Assembly: GCA_037783545.1 (NCBI GenBank)
Contig: JBBELK010000105.1
Span: 620,001-684,000, forward strand
DNA length: 64,000 nt
From: Henricia sp. BOLD:AAB3569
Lineage: Eukaryota; Echinodermata; Asteroidea; Spinulosida; Echinasteridae
Direction of reading: 5' to 3'
The translations under genes were made by a program, and so were the position numbers. Numbering within the stretch: position 1 is the stretch's first letter; each line of letters begins with the position of its first letter. Shown here piece by piece: positions 23,641-35,200 of the stretch. The notes beneath the pieces were generated by a model that saw only the letters and a program-made list of their open reading frames with translations, ran no database searches and had not been told where the DNA came from.

Positions 23641-25265
23641 CATTCTCGATAACATTACATCCCTGTTCTGCTGTAGTTTCGACTCACGTCATTTCAAGTG
23701 CAAATTTGTTTTATACATTCAAAATGTCCACAGAGCTCGGCTAATAGCGCGCTTGCATCGTGCCAACTTGTGTGCAAACAAAAAACAACCCTTTTCTGTG
23801 AATCTTATAATGTATTCCGACACAAAGTGCACTGGCCCAAGTTTAAACGAAACCCTGAAAATACAAAAAATCTCTTTACAGTGTTTGTATTTTTGAGCAC
23901 AAAAGAACAACAAATAGATGACGTTTGCGGTTAGCAAACACTTTATAAATAACACGGAATTATAATTTCCCACGAACACGCTCAGAAACGGGGACAAATT
24001 TTTATCACACGTAGTGCTAAAATTTAATATTTTGAGAGTTGGTTTCGGTTAGAACAATATCCGAAACCATTACTTTTGTACCAATTTGTCAGGACTCGGG
24101 ATATTCTTAACAATGACATTTTGCACGTTATAGTGATTTCATAATATTTGTGTGTCTTCTCCTCTAATAACCACTTGTAAAATAAAAGAAATTTGGTTAC
24201 AAAAATTGCTGATGTTAATCCACATGACACCATAGGCTACATGAAATTGTACAAAACTGCATTGGTTGTTGGTTAATTAAATAGATAAATAGGAAAACGA
24301 AAGCAGACCGAACCGAAACTTGAATATACTGCAAAACGTCAGCTACAGCTTCATGTTTTTTTTTCAACACAAATGTCAAAAAATGAAACAAATTTCAATC
24401 CTTTCAATTCGTGAGAATAAAAAAATTACTCTATTTGATCAAATCCTCTTCTTCGAAGCGCAACCGCGCGCAACGTCTGAATACAGATAGTGCATAACGA
24501 CGGGGAAAAAGGGCGCGACAAACTTGGCTCTATATATAATAACAACTTTTGTCATTTTTACACAAGATAAATCCGTAAAGTGCTTTTCAAAATATTCCCA
24601 CTGACTCATCTTGTTAAAAGTCTCGCACCATGACAACGGGTAACACGTTAAAAGCGTTGACTGTTTCCCACGTAAATGTGCGTGGCCAGTGGTGAAATTG
24701 GTGATTTTCATGAACTAAAATGAGTCAACAATCTGCGTAGGTTTCCTTCTTCGAACTGCTTCGATAGAATTAAAACTCATTGTACAAGTTCCGGTTAAAG
24801 AACTTAACATGCACTTTCGCATATCGCGACCTAGCTATCATAATGGTACCTGCCCATTTTTTACAGATTAATGATATAGCTAATTTGCGATTTTAGGGTT
24901 CTACATTTCTAAAGCAGTAGTCATGTTGTTCCGAGTAGCAAGATTCAAGACGGCGACGAAAACCTTTCATAAAATTGGTAAAGTATCGAACGCAAACTTC
25001 GACCCGCCAATTGCTAATTTGAAAGCTGCCATTAGCCGAAAAAACAACAATTTTTCGTGTTGACAAAAACTCCACTCAATCAATCTGGGTTATTAGTAAT
25101 TATATAGCAATCGACAAAAATGAAGCACATGCTATAACAACGATCGCTTTATGCACAGCCACAATAATACATTCGATATTATGCGGTTTAATTTACTCGG
25201 TGTACATTTCGCCTGCCAGAGGCTGTTGACTTTTTCATCCCAAAAAGAAAAGAAAAAAACATCCT

Positions 25266-25520
25266 GTGTCAAATTACTTCTTGGAAATGAATTGTTTTTT
25301 GAATAAAAAACGACATGAATTCCAACAATGCCGAGTGAATTACACCGCGTGTTATCCAACAAAACAGGAAGATAAGAACCACTGCCAGAAATTGCCGGGA
25401 AACAAGTTCTATCATGCTATACCATGCAACTTGGGCAAAATCTTCGTTTACGGTGCGTGTGTCCTTGGGCAAGGCATAAACTACTTCTATGGGTATATCT
25501 GCGAGTGCTATAATGTCTGA
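25266..25520 (+). CDS. Cysteine-rich ORF of unknown origin
   Basis: The frame beginning GTGTCAAATTACTTC reads through eight cysteines (…NCF, QQCRVNYTAC, NHCQKL, IPCNLG, GACVLG, YICECYNV) to TGA. The even cysteine count, the glycines and the aromatic-rich end YFYGYICEC resemble the 3' part of a secreted disulfide-rich domain, perhaps weakly a C-type lectin end. No ATG, signal peptide or obvious acceptor is present. It may be a fragment, a terminal exon or chance. Confidence 0.25.
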   Translation: MSNYFLEMNCFLNKKRHEFQQCRVNYTACYPTKQEDKNHCQKLPGNKFYHAIPCNLGKIFVYGACVLGQGINYFYGYICECYNV

Positions 25521-28500
25521 TTAGTGCCTGTGTGCACGAGCTGCATGCATGGACTGTATATGTTCCCAGGGAGTTAAGGTCTAAGGAATGACATTTATTA
25601 TTGAGCCCGATGACCAGGGGTAATAGTATTCAAACGGTATGCACAATGGAACTGTGGGTGAAATGCACTTTATATAAAAACAGCGTGTTACAACCCGAGT
25701 TTAGACACAGAATTTGACATAAAAAAGTGACCACACTGACCATGAAATGCCCGATCTCCCAAGTCGGCCATCACAGGGCTACCTGTTCAAATTACCATCA
25801 AATGCTTGCGGCAAAAAACCCCGGGAGGGCACGATGCGGAATGTTCGTTTGGGATTATTACCAGGAATTTATACGTGGATGCACTCTTGTGTTGGAATTC
25901 CAGCTATAGGACTATCCCTGGGGAATTGGGTATAATGAGACCTTTGCTGCAGGTAATTCCAGAACTCAAGGGACCCGTAACAGCCAATAGACGGTCTTAG
26001 CTCCCCACCCCCACCCCCAAACAAATGACAGACGTCTGCGGTGTTAAGATGCCAAAACCTCCATCCAATTAAAATCTAACGGGGTCACCTCTTCCCTAAA
26101 TCATTCATTTTCACCCACATTGCACCAAAGAGTTAAATGGCCATAAGCAGGTACAAAATACATCGATAAAAGTTTAGACATTTACAAAATACCAAAACCA
26201 CCCCTTCTTCAGATTTTAGAAAAGAAACAATTAACCATGCCTGTTGCAGTCTTGTCATCGCGGTACCTGCAGAGGCGCCAAACTAAGCGTAGACACTAAC
26301 TTTGACGCAATTGGGAAAATAGTCATGACAGGCAAGAAAAATAGGAGGAAAATTATTATGAAACTGCTGTCACGAAACGTTCTAAAATCATAACACGTTT
26401 GTCCTTCGCACTGAGTTTCTGAAAAGGCATTTTTTTTGTTTAAACACGCACGATTGCAAAGTTCACGGAGCGTAGATGTATACCGAGCCTTGGGAAACCC
26501 AGCGAGTTCGTCAATTATGGCATGATGTTTGTGTCCAAAGTAGTATTTTTGTTTTCATTTCTTCGAATTCTTTTCATGATTAGACAACGGGTCTTTATTA
26601 TGATTTTGCTAGAGGTTTTCCAGCGGTTGATTTTGGAGAGAGTGATAGTGGTAGAGACAAGTTGTCTTTTGAAAGTTTCTGAACCCGCAGGATAGGGGAT
26701 GGGTTGTTTGGTTCAACAACAGGAACTACAAGGTCGCAAGGTATATAACCCGAATTATTTTGTAAATGAACTCGCGTTGTTTATAGAGCACGGACTTCAA
26801 ATCATTGGACGTAAACATACAATTTGTTTTAAATGGTGTGTCGTCTATCACTAATTCGTAATGTATAATCATTTTATTATGCTCCTAATTCGCTGGCGGA
26901 GTCGTGACGTCACATTGCGGTCGCTGGACCGTAACCATGGTTACTGGTTCACGCTCATGTTTGCGTACAGTGTGTTCTACAATTATTTTATAAGAAAATA
27001 TTAAAAAAATAAGGACAATATTGATAATGACTATCCTGCCGCCTTATTTTGTGATGTTTGTAACAGAAAAACTCAACAGAAAATGTTCCCCGTGTGGCTT
27101 CTGTTCAAAACGAATGAAAAAACGCGTTGCCATGTAAGTAGCGTGAAATCCGCGCGAAAATTAATGTCACACTCTGCCAGCGAATAAGGTCAAAGAGCAT
27201 AAAGTTTGGGGGTAGGTGATTGGGCAGTGATATATATAAGATAGACTGGTTGCATAACAATGGTACGAGAATGAAGCAGCGCGTCGGCCACCCTGCTCAA
27301 GCAAGATCTATATGGCCGATTTATAGCATGTACTCTGGAGAAAATAGTATATATAATCAATCAGTATAACCGGGCCACACAATGCATTGTCTAGCATTGT
27401 CCAGCTTGAGCAAGATGGCGAACGGTTTCTTCACTCATGCTATGTTTACACCGAAGCACGACCATAGGGTCGACTTACGAGTTGTAAAATTATGTATTTC
27501 TTGGACTCGTGAGTGGTCATGAAACTTTTGTCAAGGGGGCGACCGAGAAAGTTTCCCGACCGTTTTGAACCATCGGGGAACTTGTGCCGAGCGATGGCGA
27601 TTCCCCCCGAGTTATTGCGAGTGTTCAGGACTAACTTACGACCTTCTGACAAGTAACATAGGAGGAACTTAAGATCTTGCCGACCAACTCCTGAGGAAAT
27701 GCCATTTTGACAAATTTTTGTTCGTAAATCACTCTCAAGTCCCTCGGGATTTCGGTGTAAACAGGGTATCAGGGAGTCATTTTATCCTTCCATTGTGTAT
27801 ATATATAAGCAGTGTGAATGGATCTTCAACCCTCCACCGCCCCTCCATCCCCACCCCTATGCAACCCCGTCTTGTACTTTTGGACGTCGTGGAGACAATT
27901 ACACTTCACAGCAAAATATAAAATATAAAGAGATTTCTCAGAACTTTGAGAAACCCAAAATGAAGTCCAAATATACCCCGTGTAACCCAGACAGCCTCCA
28001 GGGTATGATGTTTCTAAGATTTTGGTGGAAGTAATATAATTGTACCCTCGAGAGCAAAACTGCACTCTTGGTATTATAACTGGATTTGGAAAAACAACGC
28101 TTATTAGCGTACATTTCCCCGAAATGAAATTTAAAACAGTAAAATATCCCTGGCTCTGCCAAAGTGGTATACAGACGGATTAACTTGAGCCCCAATCGTT
28201 AAACCGTTGGGACTATGGCTAAATTTAAAACTCATCAAAATGGCTTGGGCAATTGAGATCAGTAGAATTCTCTGAAGTTTAGTTTCAAGAAAGTTAACAT
28301 TTCTTCAAAGCAACCCTTCCCTTCATCTTATCAACTTTAAGAGGCCATGCTGGGGGTCCAATGAAGCGGCTTCCATCCCCAACTTGTAGTAGACTAGCCT
28401 ACCCAGAAGAGATGTGTTTGGGTGGGCGATTAGCACACTTTGGGTTCAACACGTCTAGCCAAAGGCAATAACATGACCCCAATCACTGAGCGAATGGAAG

Positions 28501-30609
28501 AGGTTTCAAGAAATTCGCCCAAATTGCACCGGGCTTTACCTCCCCGGGGCCAAATCTGCATGCCAAATGAATTTTCTCGAAATAGCGATGATCTTGGCGA
28601 TATGTTTATAGTACAAAGTGATGTCTTAAAGATCGCACCCCGAATATGGCGGCCTCAAGGCAGTTCCAAAAATAGGAATTCCTGACACGAAATTATCTAC
28701 TTTTGTGTGGTTTTTGTATTTGTTTTCTTTTGTTAAACTGTTTGAAAAAGGAATTGACAAAATTATTTCAATCGTATAGGAAAGATGCTCCGCATTTCGT
28801 GTGCACGTTTCGATTTACAAAACACTATTCATAGCAGTAAATGACATTGCGCAAAGATAAAACGCACAGAGTGTAAGCGTTTGTAAAATAATTGACAATT
28901 TGTTTCCTTCGCCAGATTGTTATAGGCCTATATCTTGCACGGAAAAATAATAGACTGTTCTGAGGCCTACGCCTCGTTACAACAACTCGTTTCTAAAACC
29001 GCAACGCAACAGGCAATTTAATTTATTTCATCGTATTGTGTGCCTACACGTTGATATTTTTTTTATATCCATTTTCAAACTTGAAAGGGCCACCGCGTAA
29101 ATTGGTTCCAGGAAATACAAATGTGGATAATAAATATTTCATAATCACCGCGGTTAGAGGTCACAAACTTTTAGCTGAAGTAAATTTAAGTCTTGTTTCC
29201 TCAAAGCGGTTGACATTAAATGCAACCAGAAAACCCATGAGCTTAAGTCCCGTGAGTATTCGCTGTAACACGGCAACCTTGCACAGACGGGCACGGTCAA
29301 GTTCGATGCGCGCCCACGAACAAAAAACCGAAGAAAAAAAATCCATAATTTAATTAGCAGCGGTTGTTACACGAGCAATTTGTTTAATCGACGAGGCATT
29401 TATTACGGACATTCGGAATTTTGTCTTTCGTTCGTGGTCTCAAGGATGCAATTGTCGTAGCTATTTCCGTCCGATCGAATGAGAAGATGGTTTATAGCGA
29501 GGGACTGAGCGGCGCTCGAGACGGGACAATACGGGACATGTTCGGGCGAGTCGATGGCTAAATTACGCTGCAACTTCAGACATCTGATACTTGTTCAAAC
29601 AGAACACTAGTTTTATTATTCATTTTTAAATACTTTCTCACAAAAACTACTACTGGCATCGCCTTTGGTTTCCGTTAAAACGAACGGTTTATGGGAGAAT
29701 TTTCTTGCTAATTATTTAAGACTACCGAAACGTCCTCTCGCAGTTATTTTATGAAATAAAATTGTTGCATGATGGCGCTAACACGTACTTACACTGAGTG
29801 TTACGAAACCGTCTTCAATGAATCGATTACTCCAGACATGCTTACTTAATCCGGAATTTAATTATCGATCGAACTAAAACCTGTCGGTTTGTCTCTCTCT
29901 CCCCACCAGCCCCTCCCCTCCCCTCCCCCTTTATGTTGGTATTTTTAGGTCTAGTCTGATTATTTTAATTAACAAACAAACTTTGTTCCAATTTAACTAC
30001 ATGTATATACATTCTATAAACGGTGGGAAAAATTTAAGAAATATTCGAGTATCGTAGTATATTCGAAATATTCGAATATCGTATTCAGCTCCACTGAAAT
30101 GCTATACCCAAAATATTGTTTTTTCGATGGAAAACATGGCTATTTTTGAACCTTTCTTTATTAGTTGCTATATCAGCTGCAACGTAATCGAATTCACTTG
30201 TCTATTTGTATCAGGGCTGCACTGTTTAACATAAAAGACATTGTACTACAATTGATTGCTATTCTTTGTAAAAGTTATAGAAATAAATAAACAATTGAAC
30301 TGATAGGGAACTATAACAAATAAAATCTCGGTAAGTTAAATACGGATAACTCAAAAACTGTGTTTAACCATGGAGGAAGGAACACAAATAAATAAATAAA
30401 TAAATAAATAGACAGATAAATATTTGTTGGAAAGGGTCACAATAGAAAACAATGGCTAACCTAAACTTGTACTTACTCCCGTGTGGTTTTAATTTAGTTC
30501 ACTGGTATCCAGTTAGGTTATGAATAAACATGAGGCAAGATTAACATAAACATCTACTGACCTATAGTAAAGCAAAATCCTGAGTGAGGCAAAAACTAAC
30601 GTGCGCTAT

Positions 30610-31245
30610 GATCCATCTTGCTTGGGGCAAAACAATGCATTGCCTAGACTGTTTATACTACATGTACTTGTACATGTCGTCGCATAGCTGACAAAGGGCG
30701 TGTTTGTTTCGGACGGATCCAGATTCAGATCCGCGCAGATCCAAGGTGAACTCGTTCACTTCGCGCACATCCTGATCGAGATCTGTGATATCCTTCTCGA
30801 GAGATGGTTCAGCGCTAGATCCAAAATGGCGCGTAAACATCGTGGAGATTTTGTGTGAGTAAAACCGTGTCGTTTCAGTTTTCAGAGGCAACACACGATA
30901 GAAACAAATTTAGAATGCTTGTTTATTTACGACGAATGTCGTGGGAGAAATTTGGAACAGAAATCTGACAAATTTGGTAAATAAATTGCAATTCACGTGA
31001 TTTGAGATCCGAGTTGAGAGCGGTTTCGTTTGTTTCTGCGCGGTAAAACAGATCGGAATCTGGATTCGGATCTGTCATGAAACAAACACGCCCAAAGTGA
31101 CGAATGTGCAGTGGCTTTTATATAAAGCCGCATATTCGTCACTTCGTCAGCTATGCGACGATGTGTTACTTGGAATACAAGCAAACTAGCTTGTGGACTG
31201 GAGACCAGTCTAGGCAAAGTATTGTTTAGCTTGGAGCAAGATGAC
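30610..31245. mobile_element. Nested palindromic MITEs
   Basis: The outer arms (catcttgcttggggc... and ...ttggagcaagatg; gtcgtcgcatagctgac and gtcagctatgcgacga) are inverted copies. An inner element with GGCGTGTTTGTTTC ends (30697-31092) lies between two CAAAG copies. The inner family is the same as that at 16889-17040. Confidence 0.65.
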
Positions 31246-31415
31246 AGTCATGTTGCTTCAATTCTCGCATAGCCAACTATATTTTTAATGAAATATTTAA
31301 ATTTCCAATATTATAATGTTTTTTTCTTTACTCATCTACTTTACACATTAAGCACTGTTTTAAGCAGCTACGATTGCCCAATTATGGTTAAAAATCTTTT
31401 AAAGCGTAATTTACC

Positions 31416-31448
31416 TTAGCACCTTGTCAAAGCTTTTTCATTGTATTT
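31416..31448 (-). CDS. Candidate last exon of receptor B (very short cytoplasmic tail)
   Basis: A strong acceptor (cgttctttttcag) precedes AAATACAATGAAAAAGC..., which in the phase required by the transmembrane exon (phase 0) reads KYNEKALTRC and then TAA. If used, receptor B would have a tail of only about 30 residues with no Box1/Box2. Other downstream exons could exist, so this is a candidate only. Confidence 0.3.
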   Translation of the reverse strand, partial: KYNEKALTRC

Positions 31449-32081
31449 CTGAAAAAGAACGGGTAATAAAAAGGTAAATGTTAACAAAAATTTTGCACAA
31501 TATTTTCATATCAATTAGGGTTTAATTAATTTATATTTTTTCTGTAAAATAAATCGAACTGTTTTATTTATTTATATATTTATTTATAAACCACATCCAA
31601 CAGCGGAGGGAACGCCAATTACAGGAATGGGAGCAAGTGTGGTTGAGTGCCTTGCTCAAGGGCACAGGTTCCACAACCCGTCACAGCCAGAAATCGAACC
31701 TACATTTTTTATGGTAAAATAATTTTGATAAGGCAAGTTTGACAATAGTACTGCTTCCATACCCGATATTGGTGTCAGTCATATAAATAATATGGTGCAA
31801 ACTTTACTTTCTACAAATGAAGGGGATGGCCTAGGGGAGAAGGTTGGGGACGTACGGGGGTGTTAATTGGGGGCACATGCACCCCGGAAAAAGTGTTGTG
31901 CCCTCATTGTGCGCCCCCAATGTTATTTGAAATTTGGGAAAACTGTATGTGTAAGTTGCTTTGTGTACTCCTCTCTCAATGTGTTGTAAATAGCTACTTG
32001 CAATATCCAAAAACCTGTTTGGTTTTAGGCAAATCTTTTGCAAAAACTTGATCCAAACTTGCAAATATTAAAATGACTTAC

Positions 32082-32221
32082 TAGCTCTACGGACGTATTT
32101 GCATCACTGACTGACGTGACACGTCGGACACGCCTCCAAGTCAAGAGACAGACAGCCGTTAATGTGACCACCAACCCAACAAGAGCAAGAATGATGACAG
32201 CAAGTTGGAGTTTGTCGATAG
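32082..32221 (-). CDS. Receptor B transmembrane exon
   Basis: Encodes PIDKLQLAVIILALVGLVV then TLTAVCLLTWRRVRRV and a polar start of the tail (SVSDANTSVEL). It has a 24-residue hydrophobic helix and a basic stop-transfer cluster. Acceptor ccccttcag, donor CTA|GTAAGT, phase 1 to 0. No equivalent exon was found for receptor A. Confidence 0.85.
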
Positions 32222-35200
32222 CTGAAGGGGACACAGCCAATAGTTCACAACATTATAAGGCACTTTTTATAGCCCCTATATAGACAGTTTCACAGGCGGC
32301 CATGACAGAGGGCAATCACATTGTCACTGTGCATCATGCATGAGTAGGCACTTTGTGGATCTATTGTCACATCATTTAATTATATAAACCTGCCCCCTGT
32401 CATGGCCGCCGGTACAAAGGGTCTATACAGGATTATATATGCAATGTCCTCAATTTTCAATCAAATGTTTGACTGGAAAAAAACTTGACTTAAATGGAAG
32501 ATAGCGGCCATCCATAAAGTACGTATGCATGCACGGAGGGGGAGGGAGGGAGGGGGGGAAGGAGGGAGGGGGGAGGGGAGGGGGCAAGGGGCAAAGGGAG
32601 GGGGCGAGGGGGCAAGGGGCAAAGGGAGGGGGCGAGGGGTTGGGGGGGGGGGTGGGGGGGGGGGGGGCGCGAGGGGGTTGGAGCCAATGCGTACATCCAA
32701 CGTTAAAGCATATGGGTGACGTCACAAAATATGCGTACAGGGGGAAAGGGGGGTGTGTCTAAAAAGTCGGCATTTCGTGCGTACATACTTTATGGACAAC
32801 CCCATAGAAGATTCAAGCTGTCCAATACAATGATTCTGCCCCAGACGGTATATTTTTATGAGAAAATGATAATTTTGTAACCAAAAACTAGCCGAGTACC
32901 ATGGATTATGGCTTTGTTTTCTATGTAGTAACGCAAGGGAACCAGCCTAAACAGGACAGTGGGTTTCAACAATTTCAAGTTGTATGCTTGACTTACGTAG
33001 TGGGGCTAACACTTCTTGAGTTGGTGTAGAAGTGAGAGGAGGATTTTGTTGTTCATCTTTAAAGAGAAACAAACAGAATATTTTAATTTAAAAAACAAAT
33101 ATTTACTTAAAATGTGATTTGGTACTGTGCTTTTGCATTTATCAAAAAAGTAAAAATCACTACTACACCTTCCTAATTAGAGGCTGCTCACAGTTGTCAA
33201 TATTTTAATGGTTCTACATAGTATTTTTCAGACCCATTTCTTCCTCCTCCCACCCTCCTCCCACCCTCCTCCCACCCCCCCCCCCCCCCCTTCCCAAGAT
33301 ACTCTTCTGTAATCTGGAAAAACCTAATAAGTCAAATTTTGGTGAAAATTTAGTTAGACCCATATTTGGACTTCCTAGGTTTTTTCCCTTCAGGTAAAAA
33401 TGTTAAACTCAATTTTCAGATTACAGGAGTACTACTGTAATCTGAGGACCTTGAAGTGTCAACAGTTTACAGTGCATGTAAAGTCCTACGCGGCCATCGA
33501 TCCCCCTCCCCCTTCCTACGCTTTGTAGACCCGTGAAAATGTTGACAACTTTAGACAGCTCCTTTAAAATTGCTACAAAAATACAGTAAGCAATACCCAG
33601 CCCAAAATATAGTGGGTTGAGTATTGTTTAGAAAGCATTTTGTGATCATAACAAAATTGTCCTAAGACATCACACGGGTTAATTTTGAGAGAAAAAAAGA
33701 GACTTACAACTTTAAAAAAAAAAAAAAAATGGGGATTTTTTCCCTTGCAGAGAAATTATGGGCGTTCCTACCTCCACCGAGAGTCCAAACTCCTTCAATT
33801 ACAAACTTAGGCTCGCTATCGCCACGAACGTTTCTCGTCTTCACACCCACTTCATAATGAGAGTTAGGTTTAAGATCTTCCAGTACACGCGAGAACACCG
33901 TGGCATTGGGTGTGGTGTGAGATTCCCTACAATATAACATACAAAATGTTTAAAAACAAGACAGTTATATGGGTTGGGAAGATGAAGAATTAACAGGGCT
34001 GTCAATTTTCCCGGATATGAGAGAAGACACCCGGGAAAACAGCTTGATCTTTTAACTTCTAAAATCAGAAACATCTAAAAATCTTTGAGGTACGTTGCTA
34101 ACTGACAATCCAGGAGTCGAGATACACAAAAGTTAAGACGAGTTCAATACGTCCCAATTCCCATACCAACTTCCTAAGATAAGAGTGACCCTTCCTAAGA
34201 TGCGTCTTAGCGCTTTATGAAATCGGCCCCTGGTCATGTGTTTAAATCAAGTAACAGGTCTCGCCAGTTAGTACAGATTATCAACTAGCCACCGAGACCT
34301 GGGATCGATTTCACAAAAGTTAAGACGAGTTCAATGCCAACCAACATCTCAAGATAAGATGCGTCTTAGTGCTTTGTGAAATCAGCCCATGGAGTTCTTT
34401 TTATCTGTGCCAGGAGTAATAAAATAAGATTTGCACGGTACCTACCTGTCCTGATTATGCAATCCCCACTGCAGGATATAACAATGGATATAGCCATTTG
34501 GTTGACTTGATTCCACCCACTCTACAAGGATGGAGGTCGTCGTCAAGGCAACGGCTCTGACCTCATCAGGGGAGTTTGGTGCTAGGAGGAGCAACAAAGG
34601 AACACAATCTGGACATTTTGTTTCTTAAAGTTGTAACGAAAATTTATGAAAAGTCAACAGCAAGCAGAAAATAAACTGTAAAAGAAAAGAAAACAGTCAG
34701 GATACCAAGAAAAAAAGAAAGAAAGCATGTGTCCTTAAGCAAGATGAGGGGGTACTAGATGCCCCCTCTATACTCCAACCCCAACCCCGACCCCTCTAAG
34801 AATCATACCTACCTGTTGTTTCATCTGCAACACGAACTACTGACCATGGCCCAGCTCCAATGTTGTTGTATGCAGCAACCTTGATGTGGTAACCACGAAA
34901 TCTTTCAAGATCTAGAAAATAGACAAGAAGTTCTTCACGGTAGTTTGTGGCCTGACAGATGTAGCGCAGGAAATTTGCAATGGGGACAGAAAACTATAGC
35001 CTCGGATCTTAGAGTTCAGTGCATTAATTTCTGCTGGTAATGTTTGGCGATAAGTATATGCACTTAATCACTTTATGAAACTGAAAGAGCTTCCACAACA
35101 AGGTCTATTGTAATTGCATATAGACCCTTTGCATCGGCGGCCATGAAAGAGGCAGGTTTTCATATTTAACTGATGTAACAATAGATCCACAAAGTGCCCA

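Larger units (their letters stand above)
23001..31415. other. Region between receptor A promoter and receptor B: no confident genes
   Basis: No exon with a recognisable product was found. Contents: a C-rich then G-rich stretch (23328-23640), a cysteine-rich ORF (25266-25520, listed separately), an open frame at 28440-28685 on the plus strand with no recognised family, a TAAA microsatellite near 30388, and nested palindromes at 30610-31245. Cytoplasmic exons of receptor B, if longer than the small candidate at 31416-31448, should lie here, but I found none with a JAK-binding Box1. Confidence 0.5.

Noticed and set aside
27446..27652. Minus-strand ORF followed by a good donor, as a possible receptor B tail exon
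   Set aside because: Sequence looks like a dispersed repeat (aagttcctcc, ggaacttg...), has no Box1 motif or suitable acceptor, and shows no receptor similarity.
32450..32762. Proline-rich and glycine-rich open frames on both strands
   Set aside because: They are translations of the G-rich low-complexity tract and occur in several frames at once.
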